Assembly (NCBI RefSeq): GCF_028009165.1
Contig: NC_079241.1
Location: 3,844,001-3,908,000, forward strand
DNA: 64,000 nt
Direction of reading: 5' to 3'
Source of the DNA: Akanthomyces muscarius
Taxonomy: Eukaryota > Ascomycota > Sordariomycetes > Hypocreales > Cordycipitaceae
The notes beneath the pieces were generated by a model. The model searched no databases, was not told the origin of the DNA, and was given only the letters and a program-made list of their open reading frames with translations. The translations under genes were made by a program, and so were the position numbers. Shown one piece after another: positions 55,113 to 64,000 of the stretch (positions within the stretch are counted from its first letter, which is position 1; every line of letters starts with the position of its first letter).

Positions 55113-56351
55113 CTACGGCCTGCCCTTTTCCCTCGCCTTTTGCTCCTTGAACTTGACGATCCACTCGTCCGCCCTGTCCGTCGGCAGGACAAAGATGCGC
55201 ACCACCTGGTCCACGACCTCGACCTTGCCCGTGCTCAACACCTTGAGCAAAGACGCCTTCTTGCCCATCTTGAGCAGCCCGCCGTCCTTGGTCTCAACGT
55301 AGCACGACACGTTTGGCACGCGGTAGACGCCGTCCTTGTCCCACGGCAGCGGGAAGATGTAGTCGAGGTGGTCCTCAAGCGAGTGCGTCTCCTCAAACGA
55401 CTTGACAAAGTCCGTCTCAAAGTGCACCGGGTACAGCAGCAGCGCCGGAAACGCCAGGCGGCTGCGCGGGTCGTCCGGGTCCGGCACCAGCTGCACGCGC
55501 GCGTCCTCCATCTCGGGCGGCTTGTCCGTCGACCGCGTGGGGATGCCGCGCGCGGCAAGCGCCGCCTTGAGGAGCCTCGCGCGGCGCTGCGCCGTCGCGC
55601 GGCGCTCCTCGTCGCGCTGCCGCCTGGCGTCCAGCTGCTGCGCGCGCTTGGCAATGTCGCCGGCGACGGCGCGCAGCGCCTTGTTGTCCGCGTCAAAGGC
55701 GAGGCCGCGCGTGCACATGTCGTCGGCCTCGCCGACGCGGTCGACCTTGAGCAGGGCCCGCGCGGCGCGGTAGTAGGCCTTGACGCTGCGCGGGTCGAGG
55801 CGCAGCGCCGCCGTGCAGTCCAGCCACGCGGCGCGGTAGTTGTCCAGCTCCAGGTTGCAGGCGGCGCGGTTGCTGTGCAGGGACGCGAGCATGGCGCGCT
55901 GCGCAGCAATCTCGTCGGCCGAGTCGACGACGCCCTCGGGGTTCTTGGTCACCTCGCCGGCCGCGCGCTTGCGCTCCTCGGCCGCGAGCACCGCGACGCC
56001 CTTGGCGTAGAACTCGCGGGCGTCGATGTAGCCGCGCACCTTGAAGCACTCGTTGCCGCGTTCCTTGAAGTCGGCGCTGTTCTCGAGCGCGGAGCCCTCG
56101 TAGTCGAGCGCCTGCAGCGCCGCAATGTCGTCGTTCTCCTCCAGCTCCGTCATGAAGAGCGGCGACTTGTTCAGGTCGGCCAGGATCTCCTCTGTGGTCT
56201 TGCCGCTGAGGGCGGCCATGGCGGGCGGCAGTGCGGGCTTGGTGGCCTCGGGTGTGTCAGCTGTCGGGCCTGCGGCCTCATTTTGTGTCGACGACTGCTC
56301 TTTGAGGCTCGCGGCATTCATGAGCTGGTCTGTGAGTTCTTCGAGATGCAT
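55113..56351 (-). CDS. cns1: Hsp90/Hsp70 co-chaperone CNS1 (TTC4 family)
   Basis: Intronless, 412 residues. The N-terminus has the FMTELEENDDIAALQALDYE block, then three TPR units (about 90-220): FKERGNECFKVRGYIDAREF, HSNRAACNLELDNYRAAWLD and RAARALLKVDRVGEADDMC. A charged helix (RRQRDEERRATAQRRARLLK) connects to a C-terminal wheel-like domain with FPALLLYPVHFETDFVKSF and VRIFVLPTDRADEWIVKF. This layout is that of yeast Cns1 and human TTC4, which bind the EEVD tail of Hsp90/Hsp70 through the TPR clamp and are essential in yeast. Third codon positions are extremely G/C rich, giving a 407-codon antisense frame that I reject. Confidence 0.95.
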   Translation of the reverse strand: MHLEELTDQLMNAASLKEQSSTQNEAAGPTADTPEATKPALPPAMAALSGKTTEEILADLNKSPLFMTELEENDDIAALQALDYEGSALENSADFKERGNECFKVRGYIDAREFYAKGVAVLAAEERKRAAGEVTKNPEGVVDSADEIAAQRAMLASLHSNRAACNLELDNYRAAWLDCTAALRLDPRSVKAYYRAARALLKVDRVGEADDMCTRGLAFDADNKALRAVAGDIAKRAQQLDARRQRDEERRATAQRRARLLKAALAARGIPTRSTDKPPEMEDARVQLVPDPDDPRSRLAFPALLLYPVHFETDFVKSFEETHSLEDHLDYIFPLPWDKDGVYRVPNVSCYVETKDGGLLKMGKKASLLKVLSTGKVEVVDQVVRIFVLPTDRADEWIVKFKEQKAREKGRP

Positions 56352-57154
56352 TTTAGCGGTTGAGGCGGGCTGCAGCCCTGCGATGCCTAGCTGTCAGTCG
56401 TATGTGATATGCGGGATTGATTTCCTTGTCCTTGCTGGCAGAAGAAATCGCGAGAATCAACTGATTTGGTATGCTGAATGGGTTTTGCAGAAAGTTTGGA
56501 AGAGATCGTTGACGACGAAAATTCTATGGGGTTCTACAAGAACCGCTGCTAAAATTTTTGGTGGCGACGCAAACCACCGCCAAACAACCCGCCCAAGGCG
56601 AGCCGTGACAGCACGTTTGTAGCCAAGTCTGGAATAGTAAGTATCGCGATTCTCGATTAACAACAGTTTTCAGAACATCACTCGCATAATTAGGAACCAA
56701 AGGTTACGCAATGATTTACAATTACGCCTGTCTAAGCTATGTAACTGCCTGCCTCGTTATATTATGAGGAAAACTTCACCGGTGGTGAAAGAAAGTAAAT
56801 GAAATACACTTTTTGAATAATGAAAAACGCCGATCCATGTAAAAATCAAATGCTCCGAGATGCATGCGCCGTGGGAATCGTGAGAAAAAAACATATCATG
56901 TCCATCAAACGTGAAACAATCCGCAAATAAAACAGCAACACTGCAGTAAAGTAAATCAAAGCAACCAACCACTACAAAACGGTCGTCAACTGCTGGCTAG
57001 ATCAACTCATTGGACAGGTTCGGACCGGGTTCCCTTACCAGGAACACCCGGGCGAAGAGCTGCCCAATCTCATCAACAACAATGGGGACAAAGACGCGTA
57101 ATGGCGGGACTTGGCCGTCTGCGAGAATGGGGGTTCAGAGTACACATTTTATGT
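56352..57154. other. Spacer between CNS1 and the second MFS gene
   Basis: About 800 bp holding the CNS1 promoter and the 3' end of the MFS gene. AT-rich, without supported ORFs. Confidence 0.4.
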
Positions 57155-58903
57155 CTACTCTCTGTCAGCAACTGAAACTTCAGCGGCGACCTGAGTGTAT
57201 TGGGCTGCACTCTCTTCCGATCGATCAACTCGTGGTCGCGGAACAGAGAAGCACTGGATGGACCCGGCGATAGCGACAAGGACGCTGCCATACCAAGCCA
57301 GAGCGGTGCAGTCAATCTTGCTACCAGCGGTATACAGATAGCCTGCAATAGGAGGTGCGATCATGCGGCATGCTGCACCAGCGCTAGCAGCCAGGCCGTT
57401 CACCTTGCCTAAAGCACTCCAAGTGGGAACAGCCTCCTTGATGAGGATGAGGAGGAGAGGGTAGAGGGTGATGGAGAGAATGTTTCGCACGGCCAAGCAA
57501 GAGTAGATGGCAGGGAAGAGCATGGACTCGGGGACGTAGAGAAGAAAGGGGACAATGGCGTAGATGATGGGGTGGAGCACTGTCACGATGAGGAAGAGTC
57601 TGTACACACCAAATCTCTCCGCAGCGAGCGGGAAGATGACTGCTTGGACAAACAGGGCGATGCCTCCGTTGACGGCCATGATGAGACCGACCTGACGAAG
57701 TGAGAGACCCAGGCCACCAGGGGAGTAGAAGGGGGAGGAGGTGCCAACCTTGAGCGCGGACACGAGAGTCGAGGCTCTCTCATCTTCGAAGAAGATGGGC
57801 ATGAGGTGGTCGTAGGTCATGGAGTGGTAGGTGAAGATGGAGAGGGCGATGATGAAGCCGACGACGCGCTTGTTCCACACGGGAACAGAGAAGAGGGACT
57901 TCTCTTCAGACTCAATGGCTTCTTGGCGTTGTTCGCTAGTCTCTCGCATGGTTCCGTAAGTCTCTGCGCGTAGGTCGATGGCAGGACGCTTCATGGCATC
58001 TGAAGTTTCCATCAGCGGAGTCTCTTCCGAGACGTAGGTGTCCGCAGGGAGCAGAACTCGGGGCTGCATATCAGGGTGGGTTTCCTCAAGGAGGAAGAAG
58101 CCCAAGATGATGCTGATGAAAAGCAGAAATGCGCAAAGAAGGTTTGGAAGGAGGTACGGGAAGCGACCGAACAAGCCATCGCGAGGGAACAGTTCGGGCC
58201 AAGAGTCAGCGGGATCAGCAAATGTGCCGCCGATGCAAGGACCAATGATGGTACCAATGCTCCAGACAAATGGCATGACAGCAAACGCTTTGGCTATGGA
58301 GGGTCAGCCTACGATTTTCCAAAGGCGTTGGGGAAACGGGCAAGGGAGCCTTTGAGTTTGTGGCGTTGGGAGCGGTACTTACGTTCGTGTTCGGGCTTTG
58401 TGACAAGTTCACCAACCATGGTCTGGATGACACCAATGTTGCCGTTGAGGAAACCACCAATAGCGCGACCGAGCAAAGCAATCCAAATGTTGGAGGCGAA
58501 ACCGACCATGACCATGCTAAACATGGTACCTACGCAGCCAAGGATCAAGACGGGCTTGCGGCCGACTCGGTCAGAGAGGCCCCCCCAGTACATGCCCATG
58601 ACAGCCTCGGCCAGAGAGAAGGCCGAGATGAGGATACCAGAGTAGAAGGAAGCATCTTGTTCGTCACCGAAATTGTATTGCTTGACAAGAGCCCAGGCGT
58701 ATGGATAGATGGAAGTGAGGGCGATTGGTTCCGCGAGGCGGACAATGGCTAGTGCCATGGTTAGCGCGGGCGTGTGCATAGGTAGGTAGGTAGGTAGAGG
58801 GGCGTGGGAATAGTCAAACAGGAAGAGACATACCTAGCAGGAAAAGCTGCAACGCAGGGAAATCATCAGGGTTTCGAAGAGTTGTCTGCTTGGTTAGGGC
58901 CAT
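57155..58903 (-). CDS. MFS transporter, ZIF/tetracycline-resistance-like type
   Basis: Three exons (58903-58834, 58748-58383, 58293-57155) give 524 residues; the intron phases (1, 2) keep the frame. The first exon starts MALTKQTTLRNPDDFPALQL. About twelve membrane helices are seen. The loop-2 motif is GLSDRVGRKPVLILG, helix 5 contains MPFVWSIGTIIGPCIGGTFADP and the loop-8 region is FPLAAERFGVYRLF. A long central cytosolic loop (about 225-290) has LETSDAMKRP-like polar sequence. This matches the fungal group related to plant zinc-induced facilitators, a DHA1 branch; the substrate is not predictable. The frame is open upstream to another ATG in CA-rich leader, which I treat as untranslated. It is divergent to calcineurin A over 2 kb. 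Confidence 0.9.
58783..58797. repeat. TAGG microsatellite inside an MFS intron
   Basis: About four TAGG units in the first intron of the MFS gene (58833-58749). It is the same motif family as the repeats at 22482 and 36101. Confidence 0.8.
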
Positions 58904-60900
58904 GTCTTGAGAACGCGGCGAAAGCTTACGACAGCCAACACAGGCACCGGAGTCTGAAGAAGTGCGTGTGTTGTTGTGCGTAGAGAAATGTGCTGGGTGT
59001 GTGTGGTGTGGTGTGGTGGTAGTGGCGTGTGTGGGTGGGTGGGTGGACGCGAGCGGCAACGTCAGGAGCGGCGAGGAACGGTTGCTCAACGACACGGACG
59101 AAGAAAATAGACTCGGGTCGAGATTTTCGAAGAGACTAGAAATAAATTATACCGCAGGAAGAGTTTGCAGTCAACAATGGTAATAATGAAGAGAGAAAAG
59201 AAAGGGAGGGAGGGGAAGAAGACCGTGGTGGGAGCGAGCAGAATATGAAGGACTGGCGGCTCAGGCAAACACAGTACCTCACACTGTTGCATCTGGTGGC
59301 GTTGCATAAGTCGAGGTTACAGGGGGGGCGAGGCGCTGGAAGGCTCCAGATTCCGGCGCCGGAGCTTCGATAACGGGGCCTTTGTGCTGTTTTCAACTAA
59401 AACACCCGTCTTTCAGTGAGACACCAGCGCCATCACGGCCGCTAGCGGGCTCGTGGCAGGCCCGAACTGGCCCCGGCAGGCTGCTTTCAGTGCCTCTTTT
59501 AGGCAACTGGCACGCTGGCCTGGCGGCTACCCACTAAAAATTTTGTTCGCTGCTTGCCACCATACTAATTTAGCCCGGCTGGTCTCCTCCGGTCTCTGCT
59601 CCGATGTCTTGATTGCGACGACCCGGACCCGACACAGGCACAGGCAAAAGTCGGCAGAGCGCAAATGCATGCACTTTCCGATGCTGCATGTATCAGCATG
59701 CTTCGCAGGAACTGGCACGCGCGCCACCTGCAGTTTGACTGACGCTATTCCACAAATGCACGTTTCCAAGCATGCCCTGCATTTACTGAACCAGCCCAGC
59801 TGAGGCGCTTACAGAAGAGGTCGGCAGCTGGGGTACTCAGTAGGGGACAGCATTGAAGCATGTGTATGATACATTGATACCTAGATAGGTAGGCAGGCAC
59901 TTGTCGACTCGGTTATCTGCCTGCTCAACGCCATCACCATCCCAGAGGCCCAAGCACCAGAACCATGCTATCGCTGCTCCCGTCCGTGTAACAACATCGG
60001 GCGATCGTGTGCTGGTGCTCATGAGAGGTCCGGGTCTGTCTCACTCTGGCAAGTAAAACGGCCCTCCGTGGCCGAAAGCCGCCTGCCCCGCGCTGTCTGG
60101 CTGCCGGCCTTGAGAGCCACCGCTACTCTGTCAACGCCGTACGAGGAATGCATCTCACAGCAGTGCTACACGGTGCTACACGGTGCTACATGGTGCTACA
60201 TAACACACAACGGTCAAGAAGAAAACCATTTGCCTCCATGGCCTCACCTCGTATTATTACCCCGAGCAGGGCCGCGAGTGATTCGCCAAGTGCGCCTCCC
60301 TCGAGAAGAGCATGCGGAGAGCCAACTATACCCGTCTTTTTGTTTACCTTATCTCTTTACTTCCAACAAGGCGCCTGCTAGCGCAACGGCAAATGGGCCC
60401 TCTACGGTGTAGCTGCATACAGTGTGAGCAGTGCGGTGGGTAAACTGTATGGCCTACTGCAAAAATTCGCGACCAAATTGCATCAGCTGCCCACGCCTTG
60501 GTTCTGGCCCTGGACTGGACTGGCTCCAGTGCTTCCTCGTTTGGTCGTTTCTATTTGGTCGTTTCTACCTAGGTAGCCTCCACCCATGTACAAATGCACT
60601 GCTACGGCGCTAATTTACCAGCCCTTACGCACTTGCAGCACTTGCAGCACTCTGTACCTACCTAATGAATTTGCTCCTTGCCCCCCACGGCTTTGCATGA
60701 CTGTGGCTGCGGAGGAAGAGCAACGTAAGCCCGCCCACCACTGTGGCGCTGGACCAGACCACGACAATAATAAGGCTGTCGTGTGAGTGAGTACCTAAAC
60801 TTACCCCGCCATGCCCGCCACGCCAGCGACAATGTCAACATCGTCGTTCGCCCCCAACTACCCGCTGCCCCCTTCCTGATAGCATCAACCTCATTCCACG
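58904..60900. promoter_or_regulatory. Divergent intergenic region, MFS / calcineurin A
   Basis: 2 kb with both promoters. It includes a GT-rich tract (58990-59046, CA-rich in the MFS leader), a four-copy 10-bp array (60161-60200) and several TAGGTA/TACCTA motifs (59878-59892, 60567-60576, 60655-60664). No ORF is supported. Confidence 0.45.
60161..60200. repeat. Four-copy 10-bp tandem array (CGGTGCTACA)
   Basis: Four exact-length units: CAGTGCTACA, CGGTGCTACA twice, TGGTGCTACA. Only the first two bases vary. On the minus strand the unit reads TGTAGCACCG, sharing the TGTAGC core with the array at 21561. It lies 700 bases before the calcineurin start. Confidence 0.9.
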
Positions 60901-62812
60901 ATGGACACTCAAGACGCTCTCGGCGCATCGCCGCCCGCTCTCGAACCGCCCGGTACCAGGCAGGTCGACAATGCCATTCGCGCCATCCAGCACAAGAAGC
61001 CCGTCCCCACCATCGACTTCTCCATCCACGCCATGGACGATGGCACCCAAGTCAGCACCAAAGATCGTGTCTGCAAAGGTCAGAATGCGCCTCTGCTGTT
61101 ACGCTCTGTCGTAACCCCCCATTGCATCTTCCAGTCTTCATAAATATGCCCCTGCAAACTAGCTAGTAGCTGATGGCCCTCTCTCCGTAGACGTGCAACC
61201 GCCCGCCTGGGAACCTCTCACCGACGAGCAATTTTATCATGACGAAGCGCGCACGAAGCCCAACCTAAATCTCCTAAAAGATCACCTCTTCAGCGAGGGC
61301 CGACTTACCGAGGAGCAGGCGCTCTTCATCATAAAGACTGGCTCCGAACTGCTCCACGCCGAAAGCACTCTGCTAGACATCGAGGCGCCCGTGACCATCT
61401 GTGGCGACGTGCATGGCCAATTCTATGACCTTGTCAAGCTCTTCGAGGTTGGCGGCGATCCAGCGACGACACAATATCTCTTCCTGGGCGACTATGTTGA
61501 CCGTGGCTACTTTAGCATCGAATGCGTCTTTTACCTCTGGTCCCTCAAAATCCATTATCCCAACACCTTTTTTCTACTCCGCGGCAATCACGAGTGCCGA
61601 CATTTGACCACCTACTTTAGCTTTAAGCAAGAGTGCGAGCACAAGTACTCCAAGACCATATATGATGCATGCATCGAGTCATTCTGTAATTTGCCGCTTG
61701 GCGCCACCGTCAACAAGCAATTCCTCTGCATACACGGCGGGTTGAGTCCCGAGCTGCAAACACTGGATGACCTGCGAAAGGTTTGTTGTATTATTCCTGT
61801 CAACACAAAAGTCCTATTGCTAATCAATCTGCGCGCATAGCTTGATCGCTTCCGCGAACCCCCAACCCAGGGTTTGATGTGTGATCTCCTTTGGGCAGAC
61901 CCCGCAGAAGATTTTGGCGAAGAGACGAATACCGACTTCTTCCGCCACAACGACGTCCGCGGATGCTCATACTTTTACACCTACCATGCTGTATGCGATT
62001 TTCTCAAGAGGAACAACCTTCTCTCCGTCATCCGAGCCCACGAAGCACAAGATGCCGGTTACCGCATGTATCGCACCAGCCAAAACACTGGCTTTCCCAG
62101 CGTCATAACACTGTTCTCAGCGCCAAACTACATTGACATGTACAACAACAAGGCAGCTGTGTTGAAATACGAAAACAATGTCATCAATATTCGACAGTTC
62201 AACCATACACCACATCCATTTTGGCTTCCTAATTTTATGGATGTGTTCTCATGGTCACTACCATTCGTTGGCGAGAAAATGATGGATATGTTGATTGCCA
62301 TTCTCAGCATATGCTCCGACGAGGAGCTCCAAGAAGACACAGCCTCGAATTCTCCCAGCGCCGCTACTCCCGGTAGCCAGGATCCAGAATCACTCGAGTT
62401 CAGGAGACGGGCACTCAAGAATAAAATTCTTGCCATTGGCCGACTTTCGCGCGTTTTCAGCGTACTACGAGAGGAATCAGAGGGAGTCACAGAGCTCAAG
62501 TCTGCATCTGGTGGTCGCCTCCCTGCCGGGACCCTTGTGCTCGGTGCCGAAGGTATCAAGAACGCCATCCAAGGCTTTGATGCCGCTCAGCAAGTCGACT
62601 TGAAGAACGAAAGACTGCCTCCATCCGCCGACGAGGTGGAGCGGCAGACAGAAGAGGAGAGAAATCGCGCCATGGCCCAAGCTATGAAGGAGGCGGATGG
62701 CGACAAGAAGCTCCAGGCTCTCTCGAGGAAGCTTAGCGTGTAAGTCATCCCCCAACAAGTGCTGGAAGCACACTTTGCTCTAACTAATCGATCTTGCAGG
62801 GAACGAAAATGA
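60901..62812 (+). CDS. cnaA: Calcineurin catalytic subunit A (PP2B)
   Basis: Four exons (60901-61078, 61191-61780, 61841-62739, 62800-62812) give 559 residues. The last exon is 13 nt: GT joins G so that the protein ends KLSVERK, with a TCTTGCAG acceptor and CTAACTAAT branch; without splicing it stops after KLSV. Phosphatase motifs GDVHGQ (131-136), GDYVDRG and GNHE, and [15 protein letters not shown], are intact. The calcineurin-B-binding helix ([20 protein letters not shown]), the calmodulin-binding helix ([20 protein letters not shown]) and the autoinhibitory segment ([16 protein letters not shown]) follow in order. It dephosphorylates Crz1-type factors upon Ca2+ signals. Introns: 112, 60 and 60 nt. 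Confidence 0.97.
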
Positions 62813-62971
62813 TGCACGTGTGACCGGGGGTCCTCAATCTGCGAGAGTTTATCAACAGTGATTATAAAATATGGCTAACAAAATATCGGCTTTGCACGGA
62901 ACGGTATACTCAAGCCATGCCGTGGTCTAAATATAGTAAATACTGGACTAAACAAAATATCGATCCTTTCC

Positions 62972-63748
62972 CTACATGCGCTCCAAGACTTCCCTGTACC
63001 TGTCTGCCTCGGCATGCATGTCCTCTGGCTCGCGAGCATCGCGGCACGCGTCCTCCACGCGCGGCATGCCTCCCCCCGGCTTCGGGCGGCTCACGACGTC
63101 CCACAGCGCGCCACCGACGTTGGCCTCTTCCGACGCCATCTTGACGTATATTTCATCCACGGCCTCGCCCTCGCCCATGTCGTCCGCGACGCGCGGGATG
63201 ACGTGGACGTGGACGTGCGGCACCGTCTGGCCGGACTCGGGCCCGTCCTGCACGGCGACTGTGAAGCTGCCGCCGGACTCGGGGCGGTCCGTCTGGAAGT
63301 AGACGCGGCTCAGCATGCGCTGCACGCGCTGCACCGTCGTGAACAAGTCCGTCGTCTCCGCCGCGGAGAGGTCGGTGAGGCGCCGGTGCGGCTGCAGCGG
63401 GCAGACGAGGACGTGCCCGGGGAGGATAGGCTTGAGGTTCACGACGCCAAAGCTGTGCTGCGTTTTCAAAAACACCTACGAGCTATCTGCATCAGTATGA
63501 AATTGCTTTTGTAATTATAACGAAGGAAGATGAGAGGAAGATGCCATAGGGCGGAAGGAAAATACGCATGAGAAAAGCTGGTTTAAAAAAGGGCGTAAAC
63601 TGACCTGCTTGGTGACTGGGAATGGCCCAAACTTGATCTCGGCCGCGTCGGCGGTAGTCGACATGTTGAATCGCTGTGTGGCTGGCGAGGCAAATGATTT
63701 TCGGGTGGTAAGTGCACGAAGCTGACTTGATGCTATACGATGAATCAT
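62972..63748 (-). CDS. HIT-family dinucleoside polyphosphate hydrolase (Fhit/Aph1-like)
   Basis: Two exons (63748-63605, 63475-62972) give 215 residues from the first ATG, or 187 from a second in-frame ATG at 63664 (MSTTADAAEIKFGPFPV). The intron is 129 nt, in phase 0. The protein has TKQVFLKTQHSFGVVNLKPI, GHVLVCPLQPHRRLTDL and the active-site histidine triad TVPHVHVHVIPR. Fungal members (Hnt2, Aph1) cleave Ap3A/Ap4A. The 28-residue extension MIHRIASSQLRALTTRKSFA.. is Arg/Ser/Thr-rich with no acidic residue, like a mitochondrial presequence. Both starts are kept open; the shorter form equals the usual fungal family length. Confidence 0.9.
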
Positions 63749-63782
63749 AATCGTCGCAATTGTCGTGCGGAGCTTGATGGAT

Positions 63783-63790
63783 ATTTAAAG
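63783..63790 (-). promoter_or_regulatory. TTTAAATA element before the HIT gene
   Basis: Lies about 40 bases upstream of the first ATG (63748), so a start site 30-100 bases downstream could fall on either side of that ATG. Confidence 0.35.
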
Positions 63791-64000
63791 CAAGACGACG
63801 GAAAGTCGCCGGAGAGTCGAAACAGGTCTACAGTGAAGTGACGCAGTACTTGGGCGACAGACCCACATCGAGACATCTCGATGGGATACGGATCACGAAA
63901 GTTACGCCCGTCTAACCAAAGTTCTTAATCCTGGATTATAAATGGGATGATTTCAATCGTCGTCTTTCGTATTTTGACGTCTATACCTAGCACTGATGCG
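63791..64000. other. Right window edge, upstream of the HIT gene
   Basis: About 210 bases of promoter-like DNA with no supported feature. Confidence 0.35.

Noticed and set aside
55140..56363. 407-codon open frame antisense to CNS1
   Set aside because: Same cause. The composition is that of a shadow frame, and the TPR protein on the minus strand has clear homology.
58904..59095. Upstream in-frame ATG for the second MFS gene
   Set aside because: It would add a Thr/His/Pro-rich stretch from a CA repeat. The downstream start MALTKQ fits the family.

Overview
This window is nuclear DNA of a filamentous ascomycete, most likely a Sordariomycete close to Hypocreales. That placement is inferred from gene families and architecture, since no species marker is present. 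The evidence is short (about 50-130 nt) GT..AG introns with CTAAC-type branch points, Zn2Cys6 and APSES regulators, a Fet4-type iron permease, HOL1-type and ZIF-type MFS carriers, and intergenic TAGG microsatellites. I see no transposase, rRNA, CRISPR array or convincing tRNA. I rebuilt intron-exon structures by hand from splice signals and reading-frame continuity, and all multi-exon models below keep frame.

Left part (1-14.8 kb, accessory-like). A divergent pair of related short-chain dehydrogenases (the first cut by the window edge) is followed by a MAPEG membrane protein and a low-affinity iron permease. Then come a Zn2Cys6 regulator and a HOL1-like MFS transporter tail to tail. Across a divergent promoter from the transporter lies a GRNGG-type FAD oxidoreductase, then a PhyH-type Fe(II)/2-oxoglutarate dioxygenase. 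The last four genes look like a small regulator-transporter-oxidase-dioxygenase module that could take up and degrade, or modify, an amine-like compound. This is the best candidate here for an undescribed pathway.

Middle part (15-48 kb, mostly housekeeping). The order is BMS1 (40S ribosome biogenesis), a reticulon (five exons), a Gyp5-like TBC RabGAP, an Ayr1-like SDR, a Yvc1-type vacuolar TRP channel, a 59-residue one-helix microprotein, an uncharacterised 836-residue protein with an N-terminal UIM-like motif and BTB-like segment, TAP42, a 92-residue Cys-rich protein, and DNA topoisomerase II.

Right part (48-64 kb). The order is an ADP-ribosylglycohydrolase head to head with TOP2, an APSES (Xbp1/RgdA-like) transcription factor behind 2.9 kb without a gene, the Hsp90 co-chaperone CNS1, a second MFS carrier, the calcineurin catalytic subunit, and a HIT-family dinucleoside polyphosphate hydrolase with two in-frame starts. 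TAP42 (PP2A regulation), calcineurin and Yvc1 all belong to phosphatase/calcium signalling, but nothing suggests that they form a cluster.

The non-coding parts hold two 10-bp-period tandem arrays sharing a TGTAGC core, a diverged tandem duplication of about 120 bp, recurrent TAGG runs, and a pair of adjacent inverted repeats upstream of the APSES gene.
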